Positions 12,521 through 25,088 of a stretch of 64,000 bases of DNA are shown here, piece by piece (the first letter of the stretch is position 1; every line of letters starts with the position of its first letter). The notes under the pieces were generated by a model that did not search any database, was not told the DNA's origin, and saw nothing but the letters and a program-made list of their open reading frames with translations. The translations under genes were made by a program, and so were the position numbers. The DNA is from Mantis religiosa (lineage: Eukaryota > Arthropoda > Insecta > Mantodea > Mantidae), in assembly GCA_030765055.1 (NCBI GenBank), contig CM060955.1, positions 103,774,201-103,838,200 on the forward strand. Reading direction: 5' to 3'.

Positions 12521-12804
12521 CAGACCTCTATCAAGCATGCATACAAACACTTTATAGGAGAAATTCGTATTGGGAGTTGAATTTGATTCTTATAACCCTA
12601 TGAGACAGACAATGACAAAGTTTGTCAAAGCAAAAGTATGGTTATAATACCTTGTTCACAATTAGCGGAAATATTTGAAAATTAAATAATTTAAAATGAA
12701 ACTCAATTCCTTGTTTCTTTTCAAATGTGTAGCTTTTCAGTGAACTAGCACGTCAACCAAATGCGTAAGAGAAAACTGCAAGTAACATATTCATGTATTA
12801 ATAC
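12521..12804. other. No identifiable feature
   Basis: Short AT-rich spacer between the Jockey-like relic and the LTR. Confidence 0.4.
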
Positions 12805-13381
12805 TGTGACTTTGTGGGTACGTAGAATTGAGTGAGTGTGTAGTGTTTTAGGGCCCGTCGACAACAAGGTCATTTGGGCCCGGTACGTAGAATTAAAGGT
12901 CCAAGTTGCAGAAATTCAAAATGCTCTTTATTTCAGTATAAACACACTTTGGTCAACCCTTACAGTAGCAGAATTACGTATCATACACAAATACAATCGA
13001 CAAGGTCGTTGACCACAAACAAAAGTGTGAACTATCAAAACACAGTTGCAGGCACACGAATTCAATTTACGACTGTTCCCTCAACTAACCGGGGCTTCCT
13101 TTTATATATCCATTGATATTTCCAGACATTTCAGAAATGTTCTATAACAACAAGAAATCGAAACTTCCCCTCAGCGCGTAAGTGGCGTATCCATTCCACC
13201 CGTCTTGACGTTGTTTTCGATGGGGGGGTTTAGACTCAAGGTATTGCCCCAAGGAAAGAACCCCGGAGTTTTCCATCGCTCCCAGGTTGATAGAGACCGG
13301 AGTCTTTGCACTTTCGGGTAGACCTGGCTGCAATTGTCTCTTTATCTGTGCGCTCGGCCGCAACAATGCTCGCGACAAAAC
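12805..13381 (-). repeat. LTR of a retrotransposon, minus orientation, right limit uncertain
   Basis: The left end TGTGACTTTGTGGGT and the following GCAGAAATTCAAAATGCTC are shared with the LTR at 23716-24005. The first part is also shared with the LTR at 49890-50278. On the minus strand an LTR order is visible: a TATA-like GGATATATAAAAGG at about 13100, then an AATAAA signal (GAAATAAAGAGC) near 12930, then the conserved end. A truncated SINE lies inside it. The right boundary is not clear because a mini-PLE follows at 13394. No internal gag-pol sequence was recognised. Confidence 0.5.
12830..12881 (-). repeat. Truncated SINE (S3-like 3' end) with 13-bp target duplication
   Basis: A 52-bp insert is bounded by the perfect direct repeat GGTACGTAGAATT (12817-12829 and 12882-12894). 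The insert reads GTGTAGTGTTTTAGGGCCC, which matches the 3' end of the SINE at 28489-28739 (GTGTAGTGTTTAACGCCC). The LTR at 23716 lacks this insert, so the insertion is directly supported by comparison of two LTR copies. Confidence 0.75.
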
Positions 13382-13393
13382 TTGGATCGTTAA

Positions 13394-13751
13394 AATATTA
13401 AAAGCAGAAGCATTATTAACAGTGAAGTATTCTTCATATAAGTTTGATTTATGAGTCACTATGTTTACACTCAAACTTCACTTATCCTACCTCGTCTCCA
13501 TTTTCTTCAGTCGCCAAGTTTCTTCTTTGGTTTGTGATACCAAACGTCATAAATATTAAAAGCAGAAGCATTATTAACAGTGAAGTATTCTTCATATTTA
13601 AGTTTGAAGTTGTAGTGGAAGAAGAGGAAGGTTTCATTTAGTCACCAAACAGCTGAAGATGAGATCGAATGATCTTGAAAACGTTTCAATTATACAACAA
13701 GTAAGTGAAGTTTGAGTGTAAACATAGTGATTCATAAATCAAACTTAAATA
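13394..13751 (+). mobile_element. Mini Penelope-like element with 12-bp target duplication
   Basis: A 358-bp unit lies between perfect direct repeats TTGGATCGTTAA at 13382-13393 and 13752-13763. It is made only of terminal sequence: a left arm (about 13394-13485), a second partial copy of the same arm starting at about 13553, and a right arm that is the reverse complement of the left. Compare TTTGATTTATGAGTCACTATG on the left with CATAGTGATTCATAAATCAAA on the right. Between them lies CTGAAGATGAGATCG...GATCTTGAAAAC, a hammerhead-like core. PLEs are known for terminal repeats in direct or inverted order and for hammerhead motifs in those repeats. No coding sequence is present. Confidence 0.7.
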
Positions 13752-13763
13752 TTGGATCGTTAA

Positions 13764-16700
13764 GTTTATGAATCACCCGTTAATAATTCATAATATGTAA
13801 TATGCTTTTAAGGTTGGCATTGTAGTACTCTGTAATATATTTTTAAAAGTCTCAAAAAGCCTCCTTCAATAAACGCTGCATTGCGATATGTGCTCAAGTC
13901 GCATCATGTGATGGAGCAAAGTGCAAATGCTTGTTCAATTCACATATATTTTTACCTTCAGGTGGAAAGTTTCCCTTCAAGAAATTCTTGATTACAAATG
14001 ATTTTTAATATTCGTGAGTTTTATTTATAACTACAATGGGACAGATGTATATTTAAAGGTGCTCAACTGTGTACATGATTGCAGTGATGAGAGATTTGGT
14101 GCTTGAGAAATGATGAACGTGTACGATGATGATGAACGTGATGAACGATGATCATCAGCGCGACTGCAATGGAGCATGACCCTCTCTTATACTGCAAACA
14201 ACACCAAATACTCACTTTCTTTTCTTGAAAGCATCCTCTATCTCCCACAGGTGTCATACGCTTTGCTGCTGCTTATAACGTTAGATACCTCCAAAATATT
14301 TCAAATTGCATGTTTACACATCCCGGAATACGTCACATGTGACATGCTTAGAAGTTTACGGCTATTATCTTTTCATTCCATTCCAAGAATCCTTTATCCA
14401 GGCTTAGCATTTGAATTAACGTTTAATTGCTTAATTTGAAATAATTCTTAGGCAAAAATATATCATTAATAACTTAAAGTATGTAGAGGGCTTACTTTTT
14501 CTATGAATATTAGGACACATAATATAGTATACAAGAAAAATATCTTATTATTCCTCTAGTTATAAAAATATGTGCCAAGTACACGTAACACTCAAGATCA
14601 GGTCAAAATATTAATAACTACTTTCATAACATTTACAGTCCTTGATTAGCTATCATAATTTTAGATTTTAGGTTCATTGTACTGTAACTAAAATAGCTTA
14701 ATAGTTCTTAGTAACAATAACCTTATCCTCTCGAAATAATAGGTGGCCAAGAATGAACTGAAGCCAAGAACTACCATGTGAATTTTATATGCCTGGAGAA
14801 AGTGAGTTTTCCCTCTATTCACAGTCAGGAAAATAAAACGTCAAAGAGTTTGCAAAGACCGCACCTTTTTTTTTAATTCTTTTCATATTATTGTTACTTC
14901 ATGTTGTCTTGCCAACGCCACTTGCATTTTTCTGTGCTAGGAAAAGTCATGATCTGAATGAGCCACCTAAGAATAAGGATTTTTATTAGGTCTCAAAAGA
15001 ATTTCATTTTATTTTTTCTTAGTTGATTCTTCTGTAATGCACTTGACAAGCCTTGGAATGTCTTTGGATCTTCTCTTTCCTACTTTATTTTCTTATTTGG
15101 GACTCACATAACACGTATCAACTTCTACTTCTTTAAGTACAACAATAAAGAAGGAAAATCGTGCATAGACGGACCAGTAAACAAAATGTGCCATTTATGA
15201 AATTCCTGCAAGTTTCTATGTGATACTTCAATGTAACTGTACTTTTACTTATTTTGATTTATTTTAATTTCCTGATCATGCACAAAATAATTACGAGAGC
15301 GCCCTGTAAATCATTCAAAAGTTTGATTGTGAAGCTTCATTCGTAATGCAAATTTTGACACCAAGTGAATATAAAAGAGAAATATAATTATTTCAAAAAG
15401 ATTTGTGTGTGCGTGAGAGAGAGACGGAGAGAGAGAGAGTAGCACTAAAAAGCAAATGAATATCTTCCAAAGATTCGAGATATAGGTTCTGAGAAGGTTC
15501 AACTGTGGAGATTTCCCATGCATGAAAATATTTTCCTCAGTTTTATTTTTGTAAATTACATACATGTTATGTTTAAAATATCACATGTTTTATATATTTG
15601 TATGAAAAATAAATGATAAATCTTGAATTTTTGGCAGTTGCACATGGATACTTTCATAAATAAATTCTGTATACATTTGTGAAAATGGTGAAGTATAAAG
15701 TGTCGTCGAAAACTTACTAGGCAAAAACTAAAGATCCCATTGAAGTATCATTTTGACTAATAAGCTTTGTAACATTAACCACCATCGAGTGATACTTTGC
15801 TTGAATTTTCACATATGCATACTTTAAAGACGCATTGACATAGTCGTTTTACTGTCTATGCTGATACTGAAATAGTTTTGAACTACGGTGGTCAAATTTT
15901 TAAAGATTTAAAATCGTTCGATTCTTTTGTATTTCCCTTGTGCCTGAAACGAAATGTGTAATGAAACTATTTCTGGAAACCTCCATCTCACACATGAGGT
16001 AGTAGAAGAGTAATCTTTTGTGGAAATATATGTGTATATAAATTTTAAAATATTCATGACAATGTAAGGCATACGAATTTTCCTATCAAACTCTAACACT
16101 CTGGCGGTTAGTTTGGAACCTGTACCTTGCCTAAATGCCACTTTATTTATTTCTACGACGTTTTGTAATTTGGTTATTAAGAGTGGTTTTGAAATATTGG
16201 ATTATATATTATAAATTACTATGATTTCTTAACTTACTTTTCACGTGTATCCGTGATCGATATTTGGCACATCATTTTATCCTTACATTAATAGTTGTAG
16301 CTGTAGTTATACTTCATTTGTCAATACTTGTAAATGTTTCCAACAGTATTAAACTGTTTCCTAGGGAACGCATGTATCTCTAGCTTCCTAATGGTTTCTT
16401 GTCCTATGCTTCCCTATCAATATGTAAAGATCCACGTTAAACAAAGAGTATGTATTCAAATGAACTCTTGCAATGCAAAACAGAAGCACAGCATTTCGAA
16501 CATTTCTTTCTAAAGTTATATTTCGGAATGTAGCATGGAACCTTTCAAAAATGCCTAATGGTAAATAACAATATGACACAATAGCTTTGTTTTAGTACTC
16601 TCTACATTTCCTTTCTAGTAAGTATTCTGTGGCACTTCATATAAATATTCAATCATTTCAATCGGTTCTCACAGGTTATTTGTAGGATATTCAACACTTA

Positions 16701-17044
16701 CATTAATTTTGTATTTATTTCTCAAATGTGGTTTATTTTTATTCAAAGTCGTTTACAAGATAAATAAAGTCCATAGATCAGTCTTCTCTAACACGTATAT
16801 AGTATGGAGAAGGCATTATATTTCACTAATGGAATTAGGAGTAGCCAGTAGAACGTCCTCCAGTAACTGGAATACAATTGTGTAATACACAGTACGTCCA
16901 ATGTGATCCTTTGGAGGAAGACAGTACCCGAAAACATTATCTAAGCAACCAAGAAAGGGGTCCCTAACGATTCTAGCAGACTCTTATGCTGATGATGGCC
17001 AGTTTACCTTGGCCACCCGTAACCTAGGACTGGACTGGTCTGGA
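13764..17044. other. No identifiable feature
   Basis: About 3.3 kb of AT-rich sequence. It includes a short (GA)n-like patch near 15416-15440 and a GAT-rich patch near 14125-14155. No coding or repeat family was recognised. Confidence 0.4.
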
Positions 17045-17565
17045 CTACGCTATGGAGGGGATTCAGCCCGGAGGTCCAAACTTAGTCTATTTTAGCTATG
17101 CTCCCACACCCCCGGGAGGAAGGATGAGGCGAGAGGACACCGAGGGTGGCCATCGCAATAAGCCAGGACAGTTCATAGTAAGGTATACTCCTTACCAGTT
17201 GAAAACACCCGCAAGGCCAGTACAACCGGTATCCCACCCTACTGAGTCGGAGACCGGAGACCGTTTTACCGGAGGAGGACGATTTACCAAGAGCATATCA
17301 TCCTGCCAGTGCCGAGGCAACTGGCGACACTTCTACCTTGAAAGAGACCACCAGATGAGAGATTATGTGAAATGATAGTGAAGATTAAATGGAGGGATAG
17401 GAAATTCGTGTGATATAATTAACCTACCCAGCATTCGCCTGGTGACTCGGTGAAACCTCCCTGACCCCCATGGGTCAGGTAGGTCGGCCACGTGAATCGA
17501 ATCCGGACCTCCTGAATGCGGCCTGCATAAGAAACCGCCTGAACCATCCCGCTCGGTCGTAATCT
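17045..17565 (-). repeat. Long tRNA-headed SINE (family S4)
   Basis: On the minus strand the element begins near 17560 with a tRNA-like head: GGGATGGTTCAGGCGG resembles an A box and GTCCGGATTCGATTC a B box. A body of about 450 bp follows, which is alignable with 31640-32118. Shared pieces include GGAGACCGGAGACC, TTTTACCGGAGGAGGA, CACCAGATGAGAGAT and CCTACCCAGCATTCG. Family members of this length with a tRNA head and a long unrelated body are known among insect SINEs. No clear target duplication was seen. Confidence 0.75.
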
Positions 17566-19009
17566 GACAATCCCATATGCAGAAAACACTTCCATGAAGG
17601 AAGGAGGTCCCATATTCCAGAGAGATGTATCTCTATTGCATGAACATTACCGTACAATTGCGCCATAGCAATTACAGTCGCTTGGTTCAACAACTTTGAA
17701 ATAGATGAAAAAAAATATGGTAAAAGTAATTGTTGAAAGTAAGTTTATGTTAAAATAGGAGATACCGTCACATTTGCCTTCCAAACCGGGGAAACCAATG
17801 AGACGGTGACCCTGTACCTCCCGCAGGTAAGCCTCGACGTTATCGCGGTTACCAGAGAAAACTAAAGATTAAATGTGAAATAAAAATGAAAGGAAATATT
17901 GGTAAATTAACTATTAATGGTGCATTTATTTGCTTTATACACACCTTTACGTTCCACGAACTCTAAAATATAAATACAGCATCTTTTCAGAGCGAAAGGT
18001 TAACTATTCATTAGCTTCTAAGTTAAGTATGAAGAGCACTTTTGATCTTTGGAAAGAAACAGATATGGGTGTAAGCTAATAGCAAAGCGTTTACAAAAGT
18101 ACAAGTCAAAGCTTCTTGCACAGACGGGTATCCGCCTTTCTATTTTTCCGCGGCTTGCTGCTGCTTTTTTTTTTTCCTGCTACGTCACTGATATTGCCCA
18201 CATTCATTACTCGTGCTTAGTAGGGATTATGCCCCTGTGCTGTCTTAAAACATCCGCCAGGGAGAGTTATCTCCTCACGTTTTTAACCCGCCATTGATCT
18301 TCCTCTTCGGAAGATAAAAAAGAAAGAAGGAAAGCAAAATACTAGTCTGGTATTAACAGAGATGCTGGCCAGCGTTATATTGGCTCAAGTTTAGATATTC
18401 TTAAACCTCATTTATATTCCTCTTCCTCTTCTCCTCCCTCGTTCTGCATCATGCTTAGTTTTAGAAATGTTTACACTATTCACCACTGAACTACAGGAAC
18501 TATTAATTTTTGCAGAGTACTGTCATATCGGAAATTTGCAGAAAGTTCTCTCATTTAGCTTCAATAGATCTATAGAAACATCTCTAGAAAAATTTCTGTG
18601 AGGTGTAAATAAATGCAGCATCATGCCAACCACAAACTAGCCTTTGGAACATTTATCTACACTTTCCTATATTCTTAAAATTGTCTAAAAATTATGATTG
18701 ATATATTTTGTGTTTTTCATATTTATATCAGCAATATAGTACCATGATTACCTGTGGCAACCTGTGATGCTGTATACCTTTTGGAACAATAGGAATTTAA
18801 ACATATTTTTTGACCCCAAGCATAATTACTGTGATGTTATTTGTATTATTTTAGAGCTACATTAAATACTTTACAATGCCAAAGTGTCAACATTTATATA
18901 CCATATATTTTATTTGCTCTATTTATACCCCACCTTTAACTCCAATAGTCCTTATTGGCAGCCGTTCTACTTTGGAACATATCGAAGGTGTTAACTCGTA
19001 TTCGTAGGG
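17566..19009. other. No identifiable feature
   Basis: Mixed sequence with a locally GC-richer patch at 17760-17865 that may be another old repeat. No family signature was found. Confidence 0.4.
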
Positions 19010-19178
19010 TTTTAATCATTAGATAACGCACATATTTGCACTATCATTCATACTTCCAGCTTCTGGGGAAGATGAATCATCTTGGTCGGAGGAAAATCCC
19101 CACCCCCACTGCTGGGAATGGAACCCATGACCACTAGTACGGCAGGCAGGTGTTCTACCGACTGAGCTACGCAGCCAA
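19010..19178 (-). repeat. tRNA-derived SINE (family S2)
   Basis: On the minus strand it starts GGCTGCGTAGCTCAGTCGG, a clean tRNA-like 5' half with an A box. It continues through CCTGCCTGCC and a B-box-like GGGTTCCATTCCC, then a body containing TTTTCCTCCGACCAAG. The same body text with the same head end occurs at 33936-34085. The tRNA-like head has an unstable acceptor and is joined to non-tRNA sequence, so it is a SINE promoter and not a tRNA gene. Confidence 0.8.
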
Positions 19179-20783
19179 CGCAATTTTGATATTGTGAAGG
19201 TTTTAAAATATAAAATCAGTGAGTGAAACAGAAACGGAAATTACAGAATAAGCTATGAATGTATAAAACTTTGAGGAAGCAAACGGTATCCAGGAGGACG
19301 GAAAAATCAACAATCTTTTTCTATAAAGAACACATAAGAAAATAAATTGTGTTATTTTGTACGAACGATTGCGCAGGAAGAGCTTTTATCTAAATTATGT
19401 TATCTTCTTTCGTATCAAGTGATCATAAAGTAAAATATGATGGGCAAAAGATCTTATTAATCATTATTTTGACAGTTCAACCATAAGATATCACATTACT
19501 TCTAGACAATGGCTCTGAGAAAAGAGTTTCGTGCATGATTGTGTTCAAAACGGGACAAAGAATTTTCATATAATTACAAATTAACTACATCAGCAAGATT
19601 TTGAAAACTGATAACCGTCCTATTCTAATATTAATAGAAGAAATTTAAAATTACAAAGTTAGCTCAACAATAATTTTCCACGAATTGAATATTCTTAACT
19701 CGCAAATTGGAAAACTTCACTTCAAGTGACCTACAAGTGTAGAATTTCCTTTAAAAATACAGTTCAGATTCTTCGAGAAAAGCTCAGGGCATTACAATGC
19801 AGTTTCCGCTGAATCGTTGCCTCAACTTTCAGTAGTTCCTGAAGTAATTAATTACCCGTGACTGAAAACTTATCTTAGTTCTGTTTCTTGACAGGCATAT
19901 TTAACATACAGAACATAAAAATGCATTACATAGAGCGAAATCACCTTTAAAAACTTGGCAGTCGTGATTGTGTCCAATATGTATTTTAATATCGGTGACA
20001 AAATAAGCTCAGAAACCTTAAGAATTTACAATGATGTGGTGAAAGAAATGTTTCTAGCAATAATTTCCCAAAATAAATATGAAAGTAAAGTATAATGGGT
20101 AGAGAAGGTCCTGAAATTGCAATCATTTGCATTTCATTCACATTACTCTTCCACAAATTAGCCTCATCCAAGTTTTTTCGTTCTGCAAATTAATCTAGAT
20201 ATGTTTTTGCATAAATGTTTTCATTACACGTTACATTTGCAATACCAGAGGGACGCAAGAGGCTGAAGTTATCAAATATGTAATACGCGATAAACCGTCC
20301 TAGATTTCAAATTGTGCTGATTGCTGGAAAAAACAAACAACGGAATGACTCTGGAGTACTTCAAAACAATATAAAGCACGATGATTTATAACAAAAACAA
20401 TTAATATTTTGAGAATCGGTAATGTCTAAAAAATTATCTATCTTACTGTGTGAGAACGAGGCACACACTTCACGCACTAACCTCTTGTCCATTTGTTATA
20501 GTTCATCAAATTTTCGAGCTTAGAAAAAGTTGATTGTGAATGAAGACTCCACAAATTTTTGATATGCAATGCAATATTTTTTGTAAATATTTTAATTGTA
20601 TTTAATTCGAAATCGTGAATATTTTTGATAAGTTAAAAGTTTCAAATTGCATGTGTGATCAGTACTTTGGGGTGACAACTTTCATGGGCAAGTTTGTTCC
20701 CAATCCCTGGAAGATGTTGAACTTAAACACGAAGTTAGATGTTTAGCTCATCTTTCATTTTAGAGCCAGCTCTTCACAGACAC
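19179..20783. other. No identifiable feature
   Basis: AT-rich sequence without recognised features. Confidence 0.4.
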
Positions 20784-20960
<177 letters not shown>

Positions 20961-21013
20961 GCAAGCATGCGGAATTTTTGGTGAAATACTATCCATCCAC
21001 TTAGTTTCTAATC

Positions 21014-21720
21014 TAGTGGCGCCCAACCTTTAGGGGAAGAGGGGAAGACGGTTTCAACCTCATCCACTGTTTTGCGGGGCACAGACAACAGCTTCTCTAT
21101 CTCTAACGTCGGTTTGATCAGTGGCGGTGGCTTCAGTAATGTTATTGTTTGTATATTATTGAAGGAATATCAAAAAGGCCTCTTGTTAATGACTTCGTTA
21201 CTCTGTTTACATCAATGATTGCCACTAGAATTAAACAAGGTGCTACAAGGCATACCAAATGTCCCTGCCCAACCCTAGTACGATACTTTCTATTTATTTC
21301 ACTGATTTTCGAGAACGTCTGCTCACAAATAAATGTAGAACCAGATACTTAAAGTAACCGCACAAAAAATTTTGCAACCTGGGAAATGTTTCATTGGAAA
21401 GAGATTTAAATGTCAACCTTTTTCTTAGAATATTTTATGGCTGTAAAATTCTGTAAAGTAACCAGCTCCATATGAAGGTCGTGAGCAGCGATTTGCAGGG
21501 AAAATTTAAAAGGATTGCTAATAAGACCGAATTTCTCCTGTATTGCCTTCAAGTCTCGAAAATTGGACTAGGAAGTCGCATACAATTCGTGTGGACAAAA
21601 CGGTATCTGAATGAATGCAGGGGAAATGCTTTTTGCAGAGGCTTGCCCGAAAATAAGGAGGTGGGGTAAGGTGACCAAGTGACGCCAGTCACTCACAAGA
21701 GAACAGTTTGGGAACCTCTT
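21014..21720 (-). mobile_element. hAT transposon remnant (Charlie/ZBED-like C-terminus)
   Basis: On the minus strand the text reads HMELVTLQNFTAIKY (about 21475), then, after several stops, STFICEQTFSKISEINRKYR (about 21345-21285) and GHLVCLVAPCLILVAIIDVN. This is the hAT dimerisation domain (pattern MELIELQ...STYxCEQTFSxMxxxKxKxRSR). The outer ends resemble hAT terminal repeats: AGTGGCGCCCAACCTTT at 21015 and, inverted, AAGAGGTTCCCAAACTG ending at 21720. I could not find a matching 8-bp duplication. Only the C-terminal part of the transposase remains, so this is an internally deleted copy. Confidence 0.7.
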
Positions 21721-23129
21721 CTTGTCTGTACCGTTAGGTTGCCTCAGCCACCGTAATCGCTGGACATAGCTCTCAGCAACTCCTTGCTTTTCCGAGTTTG
21801 AAGAGAATGGGAGAATGTAGTTTTTCCACGATTGTTGGCATAAAAGGATTGAACACCATAACGAAATGTAAATTTCAGAATTGCTTCCAAGATTGGAAAC
21901 CCCGCTGGCAAAAGTATATTACATCGGAGATAGTTTATTTTGAAACCTGACCAGCTTGAAATTTATAAATAAACAAAGGCTTTTCAAAATAAAAGGCCCA
22001 GTTAATTTTGTATCCCATCTCAAATGCGTGATGGTCATAAAACCCATTTTCACTAATTAGATTTCTCTGTTTTTGACTAGCGCTTTGTCCCGTCTAAAGC
22101 TTCTTACCTCTACAACTTGAGCATTGCATAAATGCACCACCTAGAGGAAGACGTCTTGTTGCTCTGTTCTGCCGCTTTGTTTCCTTAAGTAGGGTTTTAC
22201 AGAGATCTGACTTTAGACTAACAGGAGAAATCAAAAGCAATTTCCACGCATAGACTTCCTAAACGCTTAGAACAGAGAAGAAAATTGCCTGCTGAATATG
22301 GTAATGACGAAGATGTAGAAGAAGAGCGAGAGGATAACGTAAATTTGAGTTTGCCCGAGGGCCGTTTGTGTCTCAAGATATAACACAAACAAACTTGAAG
22401 CAGTGCCCAACTAACCGAATAACACAGTACTGATTGCATCAGCCGAGAAATGTTCTCCCCCGCCACAAAATATGGGAGCTAGTGATGAAATCGATCGATG
22501 GAACATGTGCACCTGCTAAGGGAATCTCCGCAACACGTGTTTCAGCCTTGACGACGATCCGTTACCGCAAACTGCACCGCAATTCGCGTTCCCGGTAGTG
22601 ACCTCAAAATACTGTGACAGTTGTGTTGTTATAAATTGTTCACGGAACGTCGAAAACATTGGCTCTGTAAACAAACATTCCTCTATTGTCAGGGTTATGT
22701 GGAATGGCTCTCTCATCATCAATTATTAAGTGCAAAACCGTAACTTATAATGGGTGCTGGAGTCGTCCAAATATAACTCCTTCTTTCCCTGAGAATTATC
22801 TAAGTAACTCGGGAACCTTTCTCATGCTTGACTGTGTTAAATTGTAATAAGGATATATGGGTAAATACATGATACAATACGTTAAAGATTTTTATTACAT
22901 GTACTTACTTTTGCTCTGTAGTTTTCCGTGGCTGAAGATGCGTTTGATTGAAACAAAAATTGAGCATCAAATGATGATGAAATATGTGCGTCAACTACGA
23001 CGTCGTCATCAACCTAGATCTGCGATGAGTCTACTGCCAATTGCTCTAGTGAACAAAAATATTTTTCCTTAATACCTAGGCCAATGAGAGGAAAATCAAC
23101 AACAGTTAATCTGACTGATACATTTAATG
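21721..23129. other. No identifiable feature
   Basis: Moderately AT-rich sequence. Short frames are present, none with family motifs. Confidence 0.4.
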
Positions 23130-23400
23130 CAGCCTAATGATAAATCTTTTTTGTTCTGTGTTCAATCTTATAGCTCTCATTAGCCGGCAGTTATTCAAAG
23201 CTCCATGTCTTCTCAGTTGCTATGTCTGTCTCGATATACCACTGATTTCAAACAACCGCATAAAATGTAGTCCCAAGGAGACAAATCTAGGGATCTTGCC
23301 GGCCATTCTATACGACCTCTCCTGCCAATCCATCGTTGTGGAAAAGCTATCCAAAGAGAGTTGGAGCTTTATTCTGTTGGAAAATGTCACTTTTGGATAG
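23130..23400 (-). pseudogene. Tc1/mariner-superfamily transposase C-terminal fragment
   Basis: The minus-strand frame from about 23336 gives RWIGRRGRIEWPARSLDLSP followed by WDYILCGCLKSVVYRDR. This is the WPARSPDLxPxDxFLWGxLKxxVY motif around the third catalytic residue of an insect mariner-like family; the aspartate of WDY is that residue. Just upstream, in another frame, a QQNKAP segment stands where QQDGAP is expected, so the second catalytic aspartate has become asparagine. No termini were found. Confidence 0.65.
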
Positions 23401-23715
23401 CCTAAGTTGACTGAATGTGGATATAAGTTAGCAGTATCCGGTATTGATTGAGTTCTAGGCGACTCTAGGTATTTGATAGCATTTAGCGTTTCTCTAAAGA
23501 AGATCAGACATTATTACTGTCACTAACATTACCAGGTCAAACATTCCATTGTTACGTATACTGAATATAAACAAAGGACACCCAAATTACTTCATATTTT
23601 TACTTCATTAAAACTAAAGCTTTGTTTTTATTAACAATAACGAATTCAACAGGGTGTTATATGTGGACAATTAAAGATAGACTATTGAACAGTACTGACC
23701 AACTTCGTCAGATAT
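23401..23715. other. No identifiable feature
   Basis: AT-rich spacer ahead of the LTR. Confidence 0.4.
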
Positions 23716-24005
23716 TGTGACTTTGTGGGTTCGTAAAATTAAATGTCGAGTTTGCAGAAATTCAAAATGCTCTTTCTTTCCGTAGAAATAAACTCTGATA
23801 TTAGGATAATCCTCGAGGTCATCTGCCACATGCTCATAAACAACTGCATTCACTCAATTGCAGCTTCGCTGCACGACCGACTCACTAGCAACTTCAGCTC
23901 AGCCGCATTTATACACTAGTCGCTGTTTCTCGATGGTTGGCGAAGCCATACCATCATCCTGGCGTAGCGAGAGAAGGTGAGAACTATCCAGACAGCCCTC
24001 CGTCA
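23716..24005 (-). repeat. LTR (solo or 3') of a retrotransposon
   Basis: The segment begins TG and ends CA when read on the minus strand (TGACGGAGGG to AAAGTCACA). It is preceded on that strand by a purine-rich GGGAGAGGGT that would serve as a polypurine tract. A TATA-like TGTATAAATGC lies near 23915. The end sequence GTGACTTTGTGGGT matches the LTRs at 12805 and 49890. No gag-pol was recognised next to it, so it is a solo LTR or the end of a degraded element. Confidence 0.6.
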
Positions 24006-25088
24006 ACCCTCTCCCAAAAATTGAAATTATTTTCCAACTAAGCAGAGGTGTTGATCGAATAAAAATGCTAACTTATTATTCAAGTGGTTAAACTCCCCCG
24101 TCTCTCCCTCGGCAAACGCCAACCATTCACCCAATTGTGGACGTGGCATGGGTGCATGTCTCCTTCTTTTCCTGTCAGCTGGCTGCGGCCCGCCGCAAAT
24201 GATGCCTTGCGACAATATATAGTGTGTTCAGTTGAAATTAGAAAATTATCCTCAGTTCCAATCACACCGGAACTAGCAAAAATGAGTAATATAAATTATT
24301 AGTTCAATGCATTTGTGAGCCGAGCTTCATGTTGACCAAGGGTGTGGTTTAACAGTTACTCAACTTGTGCAGCACTTTAAATTACTTTGCATATCACTAA
24401 CAAATAATAGGGGAGATGGAAAATTATGTAAACGTGACACATTTTTTATTATAGTAGAGAGCTGAGTTCGTTGAGTTGGTTATATTTGTAAATCAGAAAC
24501 TCAGTGAAGTCTGATATTTGGTATTCACAACGACAAGCGACACTTTGAACATCTGTCGGTCTGGGCGAGAAGTTTCCCAGTTGGTAGCGAAATGGACAAA
24601 ATAAGCCAGGAGTTCTTGAAACTGGTTTAGGTAGCGATGAAGTGTTGAGTGAATTGGGTAGTCAAGCCAGAATAATGCATGAGCAGGGATGTGCTGAAAC
24701 ATTAAAACAGCTACTGTGGTATCAGAGACAAGGTTCAACCGCGGTTACCACCTCTAGCTTTCTATTTCCCAAGAAGACATACGTGTACTCCCTTCAGAGA
24801 AGTGAGAAATGCTCTGGAGAAATGTCTCTTAACACCTAAACCATCACAAGGGATAACTAAAGGAATGAAGAGAAAGATCGAATATAAAATAATATCTCTT
24901 ATGTCCATTATGTGATACTTAGCATACAAAACATTGACTTGGAATATGTTTAGCGTACCCATTTATTAAATTTGGTCAAATTGGTCAAAAAATGAAACAA
25001 TTAATTTTTGTGAGAATTTTTTTTTCGAAGTTTTAACTTCAATAACATGCTACAACTTTTAATCCCAAAGCTCAAGGTCCAATTAGGG
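24006..25088. other. No identifiable feature
   Basis: Possibly residual LTR-element internal sequence just to the right of the LTR, then AT-rich DNA. Poly-T runs near 25019 and 25090. Confidence 0.35.

Noticed and set aside
22920..22960. CTGAAGA...GAAA resembling a hammerhead core
   Set aside because: The bases between the boxes (TGCGTTTGATT) cannot form stem II and the flanks do not pair as stem I.
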